Of a stretch of 64,000 bases of DNA, positions 39,801 through 50,061 are shown piece by piece. A model generated the notes under the pieces. That model was not told where the DNA came from and did not search any database. It worked only from the letters and a program-made list of their open reading frames with translations. Within the stretch, counting starts at the first letter, position 1. Each line of letters opens with the position of its first letter. The stretch lies in contig CM072863.1 of assembly GCA_036937835.1 (NCBI GenBank), positions 11,644,001-11,708,000 on the forward strand. Reading direction: 5' to 3'. The stretch comes from Pampus argenteus. Its lineage: Eukaryota > Chordata > Actinopteri > Scombriformes > Stromateidae. Both the position numbers and the translations under genes were made by a program.

Positions 39801-42800
39801 TCTTTTAAAGTTGTTGGTAGGCAACCAGCAAATCAACTGTCCTTAGCCTAACCACTATTTTGCTGTGAAGTAAAGACACAGATGTGCCTTTTAAACTATT
39901 AGTACAGTTTAAATGAATGAAAACTGGTGGTGGTTGATAATGTCATATAGCTCCGGGAATTCAGCAACGGAGAAAAAAAAAATCATAATGTTTGATGCTT
40001 CTCTGCTCTGAGTTGATGTTTTTCAACTCAAGGTTTTCAGGACACTCCTGCAACAATGAAAGAGAAAATTAATTTACGATCATTGTGATCACTGATCAAC
40101 AAGTAATAAAAAAGTCTGTTTAATGTGAGTATTTGTAGATTTTCTGTGTCATAAATCATTGTAAATAAACATTATTTGTACAATTTCATACATTAAATGC
40201 GCAATCAATTAATCAAAACAATCAGATTATTCACTCATGAAAATAATCATTAGGTGTTGCCCCGATTAACACGCAGTCACATAAGCTCATAAACCCATTA
40301 ATCAAAGTCATACTGAATCACAAACCATTGCACAAACACAGTCACACCGCATATACGCATACACACACTGCCTTCAACAACAAGTCACAGCTTCAGGCAG
40401 AGATCCAGTCTGCTGCACCCTGTGAACACTCATCAGCCTATGCCTGAACTCATTGCTGTGGAAGAGTGTGTCAGTGTGATTTTACAACGAAGCCCCTGTA
40501 TGAGTTCTGTAACTGAAACTATAATGGAGGGATTGAGGACTCTGCAGTGGTCATTAGTAGGTTGGGTAGATAGACTCCCTCCCTTCGCTCTGACAGATCT
40601 GTCATATTGCTATGTGTACGTGATGACACTCTCATTAAATACCACACATGACAATTAGTGTGCTAGTTCGCCCATACTTGCGCACAGCAATAATGTGACA
40701 AGGCACATAAACGCGTACAGACTCTGCATATGTACACATATGTGTGCTCAAATAACAAAATTAAACAGATGAACCCAAAACGTGCACACTCACATGGAGC
40801 AGAAAGCACATTGCAAAACAACTGTATCACAGTTTCAGAGATTAACTGCAACAATTAGTAAATTAAATCCATTAAATGCCAACTATTAAATTAATTGCCA
40901 ACAAATTCTCTTCTCAAATTCAAATATTTTCCAATTTATTTAGACTTCAGGTTATGGACTCTTGGCTGGGATAAAACAAAACATTTGAGGATGTCATGTT
41001 TGTCATCTTGGGAAACAATGATCAACATTTTCCACCATTTTCTGGCATTTGCTGGACAAATAACCGATTAATCAAGAAACAAAGAAACAGCCCCTCCTGT
41101 AGCCAGTTACTGTATATCTGTACACACATGCATGCACGCGCACTCAGTGTTCAGGAAACTAAAACTAAAAGGTTTTTTTTTTCATTTGTTTAAATCATTT
41201 AGAATAATCATTTTTCACTCTCATTAAATATTTAGTTGTAGTTGTAAACACTTTACACACTATATTAATCCAGAGTTGAGGCTGTGTGTAATTAGACTCA
41301 CTGCTATGCTGACACACACAAATGCATGGGGAACACCAAGAGTGAATTATTACTCATTTTTATATTTGTATCACTTCACTTATTGATAATAAAGCTTGGA
41401 GAGGATTGTTTAATTTTATGCTAACATGAAAATGGAGACAGACACACACATAAGCTGGCAAACAGCAGGAAAATAAACCACAGTTATAGCAACGCTGCAG
41501 GCTGTTTACCTGGAGTCACACCAGTATCGCACATATCTTAAATGTGCTCAGCCCAGATTGGCTAGTCTGGGTTTATTGGCAATATCATCATCACACCATA
41601 TTGCTACTATCATAACCTTTGCATCCTTGGCAGTAGTTCAGAGACACAGCTGATGAAAAAGATTTGTTTATCATTATGTATTTAAATCCTTAATGGCCAA
41701 GAAGATTCTGTCTGTTGAGCATACTTGGAGTTTAATGTTTAAACCTTAAGCATGCCCATGCATAGATTAGTATGGTTGATACAGGTTATGTATTTTCATC
41801 CTATGTGGAGGAAAACCGTTTTCAATTATGTCTTGGCAGTATTGTGATTGTATTTGTCAGCCGTCTGTCCTTGTCTCCTGCAGGATGATGCCCAGCAGCT
41901 CTTTGCTCTATCTGCGGCCGCTGAAGAACAGGGCATTTTTCCTGATGACCTGTCCAATGTGATTAAGCGATTGTGGGCTGACAGTGGCATACAGAGTTGC
42001 TTTGCACGGTCGCGAGAATACCAACTCAATGACTCTGCAGCATAGTGAGTGTGAATTTATGTGTGTACTTTGTACTGTGATCGCACTTAACTGATTTCCT
42101 ACTCACATTTGTAATAACCATGCAGTTGGGAAGGTTACTTTTGGAATGCAACATATTGCAGATCACTGTTTACCCAATTAAAGTATAATGTAATTTTAAT
42201 AAATAACTTTTTTATTACTTTTCTAACAAATCTTTATGAGCTGGGCAAATAAATAATAATAAATTACATCTTGAACACACATAGACTAAATGGCACATTG
42301 GGGCAGGAAGTACTTTATTTTATGTGACTGATTGCAGCTAAAATGTTGAATTTCCTGCACAACATGGCCACCCACCTTGACGTGGTCAATTGGTTGCATG
42401 CATGAGAGACTCAGGTTGCTTAGAACAATATGCATTGATTTGATTGGCAGATGACTCAGACAAATTTGAGTGCATGCTGTCAAATGAGTAGAGCCTGTCT
42501 AGACGTAGTGACAGCTCCTATGAAGCCATCCTAGCCTTTCCCGCATTGCCTGGAAATAGAAGGCATTCCTACATGGCGAAAAGACACAAAGCAACAGAAT
42601 GAATGAGTATATTGTAAATATAAACTTTTTACAGAAAATAATATATTTGGATGTAATGTCTTTGTAATCACCAACATTTTCGTTAGTAAATGTAATTTAA
42701 GTACATATTTTTTTCCTCTGTAACAGATTACAATTACATTTATTTTCTAATTTAACTACGTAACAAGTAACTAGTTACTCCTCAACACTAGCTGTCTCTA

Positions 42801-45800
42801 CATATCCTCTTCTGCTTCTACATCAATCAATATGCGATTGGCTTCTGTATACATTGATCTTTGTATTTTACTACTATAAATGTAAATGTGGCCAAGAGAG
42901 AAAACTCTTCATTTTTAAAAATCTCATTTTCTATTCCAGCATGAAAAATCACAATGTAAAATGGCTTGGGTAAATGACAGTGAGATAGACTTTGATGTTT
43001 GCTTGCATTTGGCTAATAGTTGTGCCGAGGTATTGTGATGGATGTAAATGGTGCCACTCAGCTTCTCTCATATGCTCTGCAGGGGTAAACCTGTATTTTC
43101 CTTCCGTAGGGAGCTATAAAGAAAGGAAAGATAGTCCAATAACTTCTATTTAGTGATTATTTCTCCCTCTCTGGCTTGATTCTTTAATATTGTAACCTGA
43201 TAAGAAGAGCACAGGCTAGTCTGTCTTGAGGGATGAAAAAATGAGATTGTCAAAATAGTGTATAATTCAAGGAAAAGAAAACTTTGAGAACTGATAGATG
43301 TGATTATAACCCCAAGTTACTCCTTGGTGTATTTCTGTTGAGTTGAAAGTAACATCATTGATTTTTGCCACAGTGAAATATACTTTTGCATTGTGTGATA
43401 TATCATAATTATTCTATTATCTGATTTAACCAAGTGGAAATATGTTGTAATGGGTGCTATGATGAAACAGAAAAATATTTCTTATCTTTTATTTTATTTT
43501 TCCCAATAAGTCTGACAGGTTTTGTCAGATGGATGTAACATACACGAACGGCGAGTTCTGTATAACTTAAATGCTGTAGATATCTCTCTCTGTAAGATGA
43601 TGCAATGCTTGTGCAAGTAGGCCAGGCTGTATCAAGCATGATGAAGATGCTTCCACACTCCCCAACTGACCAACAGTCTGTCAGGAAACAGGAAAAGGCA
43701 ATAGGGCATTGTGTAGGGGGAACTAAAACCAGAGCAAACATTCAATATTTTTGCCAATAGAAGTCCTCCTGCTAGTGATATACATGGTGGTAATCCCTTT
43801 GTGGCCTCAAGTAGACAAACCACCATATGCAGCAACAGTCTAAGACACCCAACGTGAGCCAGATCAGTAAACTTCACAGAGCCAAGATATCAGCTAACAC
43901 AGGGCCAAACACTGTGGCTTCATGAAGCATCTCGGGAATAAAACCTTGAATAGTGGTATTGTCCCAAACATCCGACAACAACACAAGAAAACGTAGCTTT
44001 CAGTTAGAAGTGCAGGCGAAGAGTTGATGTAATAAGCAACTGATACATTGTCCACCAATAGCTTGGTTAATCATTGTGTCAATTTCTATTATAATTAGCT
44101 AGCTAGCAAGCTTCAAATAAAATACACTACCAACAGTTATCAATTCAGCAAGCAACATGAATGGTTGCTGGCTAAAAATTTGACACCTAAAGTCTACTTT
44201 TCCTTTGTGAAATAATTGTCAAAAATGACTGCAGAATCTGAGTGATACATCTGATATTGTAAACTGCGTAGGAGTGCAAGGATGAAAAGGACGGGTGCTG
44301 CAATAACAAAGGGGGTGGGATGGCCAGCAGTCAATGTTTCTGATGGTACATTGGATATATGTTGTATTGTGTAACAGCACAAACCGACTGTCTGCCAGAA
44401 CGGATCACTATTCACTGCCGAGTTGGTTTGGACTGTAAAAGGCACTTAGACTGTTGAAATGCTATTAAGTGAAGTTTAGCATTCTGTGTAATGACTGCAG
44501 CAGCTGTGTGTGTGTGTGTACAGCCTGTTTGCATTTCTCTCTTTCTTGCAGATTGCAAATCAAATCGTACAGAAATCACAATCACCCTCCCTCTTCTTGT
44601 CTCTTTATTAGTTACCTGAATGACCTGGAGAGGATAGCTAAAGCAGAGTACATCCCCACCCAACAGGATGTTCTGCGAACTCGGGTTAAGACCACTGGCA
44701 TTGTGGAGACTCACTTCACTTTCAAGGAACTGCACTTCAAGTAAGGCCATATAGTTCTGACCTCATAGCAATATTAATAGACTTCAGGTAATTTGGAAAC
44801 AAAAACATAATTATTAAAAAAAAAAAAAAAAAGCCATATACCATCTCCACTCTTACCCTGTCTCCCAGTCGTCAAAACAAAAGCCCTTTCGCCAACCAAC
44901 ATCAGTCCAGGGCATTTAGCAATATACCCAAAGTCACATGGTGTATTTGACATTAAGTAACCTGAGTGGTAATCTGACCCTGTCATGTCCGCTCACTTCT
45001 GATGCTTGCTTACAGTCAACATGTAGGTGAACATTAACAATTCCCAGTTACAAATTTCAATCTTTTTTTTTTTTTAACCTGATGAGAAATATAAGACACC
45101 TGTTTTAGATTTTAGTGTTTCGGTAAGATCTTAAGTTTTTAATAAGGCTAATGATGTGGCTAATAAAAAAGGCAGCGACGGCCACATGACTCCGGTGTGA
45201 CCTGTTTCCTGAAACTTTTCGATATTTACCTCCTGCCACAGCCTCAATATTTGGCCTGAATAATACATGAAGAAAATCAATAAGTAGAAAGTCACGTTTT
45301 TATAATTCTGTCCTGTTTGCCATAATAAGTGCGGAAAGGAAATACTTACAGAGAAATGTCATCTTTTGACAGTAGTTTAATTTAGATTTGTCACAATGCT
45401 TCTTTTTGAGGCTCTACTAAACCTAATTTTTGTCCTCTACATCATCAAAGTATCCTGAATCATCTCAGCCGTCTGTAGGGTTTTTTGCTCACATCTCTAA
45501 GAGCTTCGATCACAATCCTCAGCTTCCCCATTAACCACTGTTTTGCCCCGAATCTAGAGGCCTGCCTCTTGTAGCCCGGATAGACCCTGCAGTTTTTTTT
45601 ATCGGATATCTGACAGATTCCTTTCTACCTCCTCACCACTTTTGTTCTCAAAGCAACCTCATGAAAACTTAATGTGCATCCAGGGATTGGATGTCACCCT
45701 AACTTTCTCCTTCCTTCTTTTCTTCCTTCTTTCCTTCCTTCTTTACCATAATTCTTCCGGAAATGTTCTCTGCAATGCCCTGTTCTCCCTCAGCCTCACC

Positions 45801-46980
45801 TTACTGTCTTTCATGGTGACCTCCTTCCCCCCCAATCACATACACAAACACACAATGGTATCTCCTTTGCTTCGTCCCTGGCAGAATGTTTGATGTGGGA
45901 GGCCAACGCTCGGAGAGAAAGAAGTGGATTCACTGTTTTGAAGGAGTCACAGCCATTATCTTTTGCGTTGCACTGAGTGCTTATGACCTGGTGCTGGCCG
46001 AGGATGAGGAGATGGTAAGGAGGAAAAAAACAGCCTCTTGCATGAGTGTCATCATCTGCTGGATGATATAACTTTACTAACCATGTAAATCTGCTCTTTT
46101 GATCCTTGTGGTAGTTTAGATCATAAGTCTTTACAAGGCATACCAAATCACCCATCCCTCCTTATTAGGACTTAATAATAGTGAGCTCCAGGTGGAAAAA
46201 ATGGCTCAATTTACTTTAACGATCCTTTTACAGTTGAACCACTACAGTGTAATTATGTAATAAAAGTACTAATAGTTTTTCAAGTTACTTGAACCATTTG
46301 ACCCCAATTTGTGAAAATTCCTTCCTGAATTTTAAGCAACTACTCAGGGAGTTTTGGCCAAACCCTGCTGTGAAAACCTGGGTGTTCCTCTCATTTAAAA
46401 TATTAAACAACATTGTCCCCTAGTGGCAGCTCTGATGTAGTGTTGTGCTTTGTTGGAGGCTATAAGCCATGAGCCATTGTGCTTCTCTTTAGAATCGAAT
46501 GCATGAAAGCATGAAGCTGTTTGACTCCATCTGCAACAACAAGTGGTTCACAGAGACTTCCATCATCCTCTTCCTGAACAAGAAGGATCTCTTTGAGGAG
46601 AAGATTACTCGCAGCCCTCTTTCCATCTGCTTCCCAGAGTACACAGGTACGCAGTGGAATATCAGACAGGTTTCTGTGGCTGCAGTTGGAAAAGTGCTGG
46701 CTCACTGGCAGATGACAACGTACGGAAAAGTCATCTGTCCCTCTTGTGATATCTTTCCCAACTCTTTATTTTATTTTATTTTTCTCCAGGAGCCAATAAG
46801 TTTGATGAAGCAGCTAGTTATATCCAAACCAAGTTTGAGGACCTGAACAAGAAAAAGGACACCAAGGAGATCTACACCCACTTCACCTGTGCCACCGATA
46901 CCAAGAACGTGCAGTTTGTCTTTGACGCCGTCACTGACGTTATTATTAAGAACAACCTGAAAGACTGTGGTCTTTTCTAA
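21622..46980 (+). CDS. gnai2: Guanine nucleotide-binding protein G(i) alpha-2 subunit, 8 coding exons
   Basis: Membrane-attached GTPase that inhibits adenylyl cyclase and relays GPCR signals with G-beta/gamma. Exons: 21622-21739, 36816-36858, 38881-39022, 41884-42044, 44612-44740, 45885-46014, 46493-46646, 46790-46980. Phases agree and give 355 residues, the same as human GNAI2. Visible features: MGCTLS for Gly2 myristoylation and Cys3 palmitoylation; P-loop GAGESGKST (40-48); Arg179 in switch I; DVGGQ with catalytic Gln205; NKKD (270-273); TCAT guanine-contact motif; C-terminal CGLF with Cys352, the pertussis-toxin ADP-ribosylation residue. The N-terminal text MGCTLSAEDKAAAERSKMID and the helical-domain exon 4 fit GNAI2 better than GNAI1 or GNAI3. 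Exons 2, 3, 5, 6 and 7 (43, 142, 129, 130 and 154 bases) have the sizes usual for Gi genes. All key residues are intact. The teleost a/b copy is unresolved. Confidence 0.97.
21814..21855. repeat. (TA)n microsatellite
   Basis: Perfect TA dinucleotide array of about 42 bases just inside gnai2 intron 1. It is preceded by the same 18-base string found before the (TATAA)n array at 3399. Confidence 0.95.
28530..28760. repeat. Possible diverged dispersed repeat
   Basis: The wording around GATGCACTGAGGTCTAAAAG (28690-28709) resembles a moderately repetitive element I recall from several fish genomes. There are no clear ends, target duplications or protein motifs, so this rests on recollection only. 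It could equally be unique intronic sequence. Confidence 0.3.
29271..29311. repeat. CA/GA simple repeat
   Basis: A short (CA)n run passes directly into (GA)n between about 29286 and 29311; directly visible. Confidence 0.8.
29735..30230 (-). mobile_element. Degraded non-LTR retrotransposon (LINE) reverse-transcriptase C-terminal fragment
   Basis: Read on the minus strand, the two overlapping frames alternately give segments typical of the region after the RT domain of fish LINEs: GSELLPQVKEFKYLGGLFT, then IVVKKELSQKAKLSVYHK in another frame, then IPTLTYVYELWV back in the first, then LRDRLRS and IKRSQMRWFASWMPP. At least three frame changes are needed and the segment starts and ends abruptly, so it is a dead 5'-truncated and 3'-truncated copy. 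The LINE clade is not assigned with certainty. It lies antisense within gnai2 intron 1. Confidence 0.85.
31918..32005 (+). repeat. Fragment of a dispersed teleost repeat (copy 1)
   Basis: The segment includes ATGGCTCGAGGGATAGCAAT and then CCAGACTGAAATATCTTAAC. The same AGACTGAAATATCT core recurs at about 38112, and a diverged form (AGACTAAAATATCT) at about 32438. I recognise this family as a common interspersed repeat of fish genomes; it encodes nothing. Confidence 0.65.
32420..32545 (+). repeat. Fragment of the same dispersed teleost repeat (copy 2)
   Basis: It contains AGACTAAAATATCTCAACAA, then CATCCATGGTCCCAAGAGAA and GACTTTGGTGATTCCCTAAC, in the same order as the copy near 38112-38200. 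The ends are not defined. Confidence 0.7.
33070..33300 (+). repeat. Long pyrimidine-rich tract
   Basis: About 230 bases strongly biased to C and T on the plus strand (CCTCTGTCTCCTGCTC-like text). The long open frames seen here (33041-33418, 33070-33312) are a product of this composition, not of a gene. Such tracts can adopt triplex forms; that is general knowledge, not shown here. Confidence 0.6.
35565..35615 (+). repeat. Short tail piece of the dispersed teleost repeat
   Basis: AGCTGCTAGTATGGCTGTAG (35578-35597) matches what I recall as the distal part of the same fish repeat family. Short and diverged, so uncertain. Confidence 0.45.
38050..38760 (+). repeat. Dispersed teleost repeat (copy 3) interrupted by a nested element
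   Basis: The left part runs through CAGACTGAAATATCTCAAC (38111-38129), GGTCCCCAGAGGATGGAGCC and GATGATCCCCTGAC, like copy 2. The right part, after the nested insertion, has TTTAGTGCTAATTAGCAAAT (38722-38741), the known downstream text of this family. The interruption is the element annotated at 38405-38687. Confidence 0.65.
38405..38687. mobile_element. Nested non-autonomous element with about 55 bp terminal inverted repeats
   Basis: The segment 38463-38518 (GAAGAAGGAGGACCACACAC ... CTTTATTTAAACA) is the imperfect reverse complement of 38615-38669 (TGTTTAAATAAAGAGG ... GGTCCTCCTCTTTC). This gives arms of about 55 bases around a core of about 95 bases with no coding capacity. An 11-base direct repeat TGACCAAATAC occurs at 38394-38404 and 38677-38687, and may be the target-site duplication, although on the left it lies about 58 bases outside the inverted repeat. 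The look is MITE-like; the superfamily is not assigned. Confidence 0.7.
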
Positions 46981-48605
46981 AGGTAGGATGGTGGGACGAC
47001 AGGGTGTTACTGTAAAGCCTACTCATGAACAGACTTTATGTCGTTTAGGTGATCAATTGATCATCTTACCCAATATATGAGGACTGGCATCTCTTTCAGC
47101 TCAGTAGATACAGAATAATAAGTAATGCTCTATACACCAAGTATTCAATCTTGAACTCAAATGAATCGATAAATCAAATTGGTAACAATGTCTAATAATT
47201 AATTAATCATTTAAGTCATTTTAAACATGAATATCAACTAGTTCCAGCTTCTCCAATGTAAATATTTGCTCATTTTCTTATTCTGTAAAAGCAAATTCAA
47301 TTTTTTTTGTTTTTGGACAATTTGTCAGTAATAAACAAGCAACATGTCAACTTGAGCTTTATGATATTCCGATGGATGGATGGATGGAGATAGATAGATA
47401 TACATATTGCATTTATCTAAAGGTGCTGTGTTTTATTTGTCATCTCTCTATTCATGCAGGACAATTCCCGACGCACACAGACTGCAACAGCCATGAGATA
47501 ATTACTGCTTTTCATAATGAAAACCATAACAGACTTGATTCCTAGAGGGGGAACCTGAAAGAATTTCAACAATCCCTGATTTGCAGCCATCACATTCTCT
47601 GTCATGTGTTATCATTTTTTATATATATATATATTTCTTACTGCCCTTGATGAGGGACTCTCTGCTCTTCATGTTGAGTGCCTGTTAATAGACGTTTGAC
47701 CAAGGATCCCCTAATTGGACAAGAACCTCTAACAATCAAGGGCACTCGCCATAGAATTGCAGTTTTTATATTAGATTTGTAACATAAATTTTATTAGCCA
47801 AATGGCTTAAATAGAAAATATTTGTTGGAAGAGTAAAACTTATCATAATTGTAAAAACTCATTATCTCATCATTGCAAATGGCAAAAGAAAATACATAAA
47901 ATTAAAGGTCCTTAATATCCACAAGAGCCAGTTTAAGAACCACTTGCTTAATTTATTTATTTTAGGTTTTCATTTTCTTTTCCATTTTGCTTTTGGAGTT
48001 TAACAAGAGGATACAGTATAAAAAAAGACACGTTTTAAAATAAAATAATCACATTGCTTATGTAAACTAATGTTGGCAATGTATGAAACCTTTGACTGCT
48101 TATTTTTAGAAGAAAACAAACATGCATGGAGAATGGAAATGGATGAAGGGAAAATGTTTTTGTACAATGTTTACACAGAATCAATAATCACAGTTGTACT
48201 GTAGTGCATTGTTCTGCATGACTGTCCATAGATTAGCCTGTATCTCCCATAAACTGCATACATTCAAGTAACTTCTTTAAAGAAGGAAAACAAAAATGGC
48301 TGTGTCACTTTCTAAGATCTGCAAGTGGTTATGTCTGTTCCTAACATAAATTGTTCTGTACAATTTGTTTCATTTCAAGTCTTTTTACATATGTTTGTGC
48401 CTTGATATCTGATTACACTGGTTCTTTAGAGACATGCTATTTTCATAGTGTGATTTAGGGCTATTTTTACTCCATTTCAATTCACATAACCCATCATTTA
48501 ATGCACCACAACACTGAAACAAATGGATGATACTCGTTCATTGATATTAGGTTAAAAGTCAGTCACTTATTAAATGCAAATAAATGTTTGGTCACATGAT
48601 CTTTT
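46981..48605 (+). other. gnai2: gnai2 3'UTR with an intron just after the stop codon
   Basis: The stop codon TAA (46978-46980) is followed by AG and a strong donor (AAAG|GTAGGA, intron from 46983). A good acceptor with a pyrimidine tract and GCAG ends at 47459, so exon 9 would start at 47460. Human GNAI2 also has a ninth, non-coding exon. AATAAA at 48579-48584 is followed by TGTGGTGTGTTGTGTC, placing the end near 48605. The proposed intron contains a (GATG)n/(GATA)n run near 47370-47402. Confidence 0.75.
48579..48584 (+). terminator. gnai2: gnai2 poly(A) signal AATAAA
   Basis: Canonical hexamer with a strongly GT-rich element starting about 27 bases downstream; the best candidate in the 3' region. 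Confidence 0.8.
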
Positions 48606-49708
48606 ATTCTGTGGTGTGTTGTGTCAAAAAAATTGGGGGGAAAAAACTGTAGAGACTGTTGTGGAGCTTGAGTTGAGATCATTTTGTCACATCATGATCC
48701 CAAAGGTTATCTTCCATGTTTAAATTTACAAATGTGTATATATAAAACCTATAAGACTATGAGTGAGAGCAGAGTTAACACATTTACCAAAAAGTGATTC
48801 ATGTTTACATGTAATTCCCCATGGATCGCACAGGAAAAAAAGTTTCTGATCAAAGTCCAAAACAAATTGGTGAAGTAGAATTTGGTTTTTTCTTCTCTCC
48901 TGCTCCATTAATTATCTCACAACCCCCCAGATCTATTTTGTGACCCTTTGGAAGATGCCTAACCCTGGTTAATAACACTATTTTATTAAATTAAACTGAT
49001 ATAAAGTAGGTAAAACTAGTTTATTTAACTGGGATCTGAGGACTTCTTTTACCACTGTACTCTGGTTGAATTACAATACAAAGTGTTATCAGCATCCAAA
49101 GAGGTGAGGTGAGGTGTTCATCTGCAAATTCAAATGTGGGCTTCAATGGATCCCAGTAGCATGTTTGCGTTTCCAAACGGCCATTAGAAAAACAATGGTG
49201 AATAGACTATATGCACTCATACAATTCAAGAGATGCAACACTCTGCACAGACCTTAATAAAGGGTGTGAAAAGGTTTATATGCAGAGACAATGAAGAATG
49301 CTAATATGTGATGTGTTATGTTTAAATAGATCCACAAGGTGGCGACATGTCGTAAATCAGCACATGTCCAAGACGGCTTTTACAGAAGTAGTTTTATATT
49401 CTGAAACTAGAGTTGGGTCTAAAACTAACTTAATTATTGAACGGGTGTAATTATAATTATCGGTTATTTGGAACATTTAATAGTTTCTGGATAAAATGAT
49501 TAAATTGGAAAAAAAAAACCAACTTATTAAAAAAAACTATTTGAATATTTCATGTTTTCATCTACGTATTGTTAAAATCTGATTTGTCCATTTAATATAT
49601 AATTTCCTAACTCCAGATCTCGGTAGTCCTGTACACTGAGACACAACAGAGTTACAGTATAGGAACCGCTAATTACACCACGAGGTATCTTGTTTCAGGC
49701 GACTTGCT
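48606..49708. other. Intergenic spacer between gnai2 and inka1
   Basis: About 1.1 kb of AT-rich sequence with no open frame of interest and no recognisable repeat; (GAGGT)n-like text near 49103-49117 is short. Confidence 0.6.
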
Positions 49709-49775
49709 ATTGGTCGGTTTTGTGACGCGCTGCGCTGATTTGCTGCAGTAAAAAGCTCAGCATCGTTAAAGTCCT
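49709..49775 (+). promoter_or_regulatory. inka1: inka1 promoter region
   Basis: An inverted CCAAT box (ATTGG) at 49709-49713 and a CRE-like half site TGACG at 49722-49726 precede GCAGTAAAAAGC near 49746, a weak TATA-like motif. This agrees with transcription starting near 49770-49790, upstream of the non-coding exon that ends at 49911. The start site itself is inferred. Confidence 0.5.
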
Positions 49776-50061
49776 CCGACAGACCTTCATTTGGTTCAGA
49801 AGAGGGAGAACACACATACACACATCATCATCTTCATCATCATCTCTGATCAACTGTAAACCTGTGGAGTTGCTGATTTTTACTCGGGGAAATTTAGCAC
49901 CAAATTCAAAGGTGAGTGTTATTAAATTACTGTATGCTTTTTAAAACGTGTACATCAACAATAACATCAACATGTTACTTATCTGATGTTTTTTTTTCCT
50001 TTGTTGCAGAAACAAATATCAGAGGTTTTACCTTCACTGCAGACACTTACTCAAGTAAACA
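49776..50061 (+). other. inka1: inka1 5'UTR, two exons
   Basis: A non-coding exon ends at 49911 with a consensus donor (AAAG|GTGAGT). A second small exon opens at 50010 after TTGTTGCAG and ends at 50064 with AATG|GTAAGT, so the start codon is its last three bases. The beginning of exon 1 is approximate. Confidence 0.65.

Larger units (their letters stand above)
36859..45884 (+). other. gnai2: gnai2 introns 2 to 5: contents
   Basis: Introns 36859-38880, 39023-41883, 42045-44611 and 44741-45884 hold a (CA)n run near 37409-37433, the composite repeat at 38050-38760, A runs, a TG run near 44507-44520 and a (TTCC/TTCT)n tract near 45705-45745. Other open frames here (for example 43457-43877 and 44194-44445, minus strand) show no recognisable domain. 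Introns 6 and 7 (46015-46492 and 46647-46789) hold nothing notable. Confidence 0.7.

Noticed and set aside
43457..43877. Two overlapping minus-strand open frames in gnai2 intron 4
   Set aside because: Translations show no known domain and no splice support.
44412..44750. 112-codon minus-strand open frame
   Set aside because: Shadow of gnai2 exon 5 on the opposite strand.
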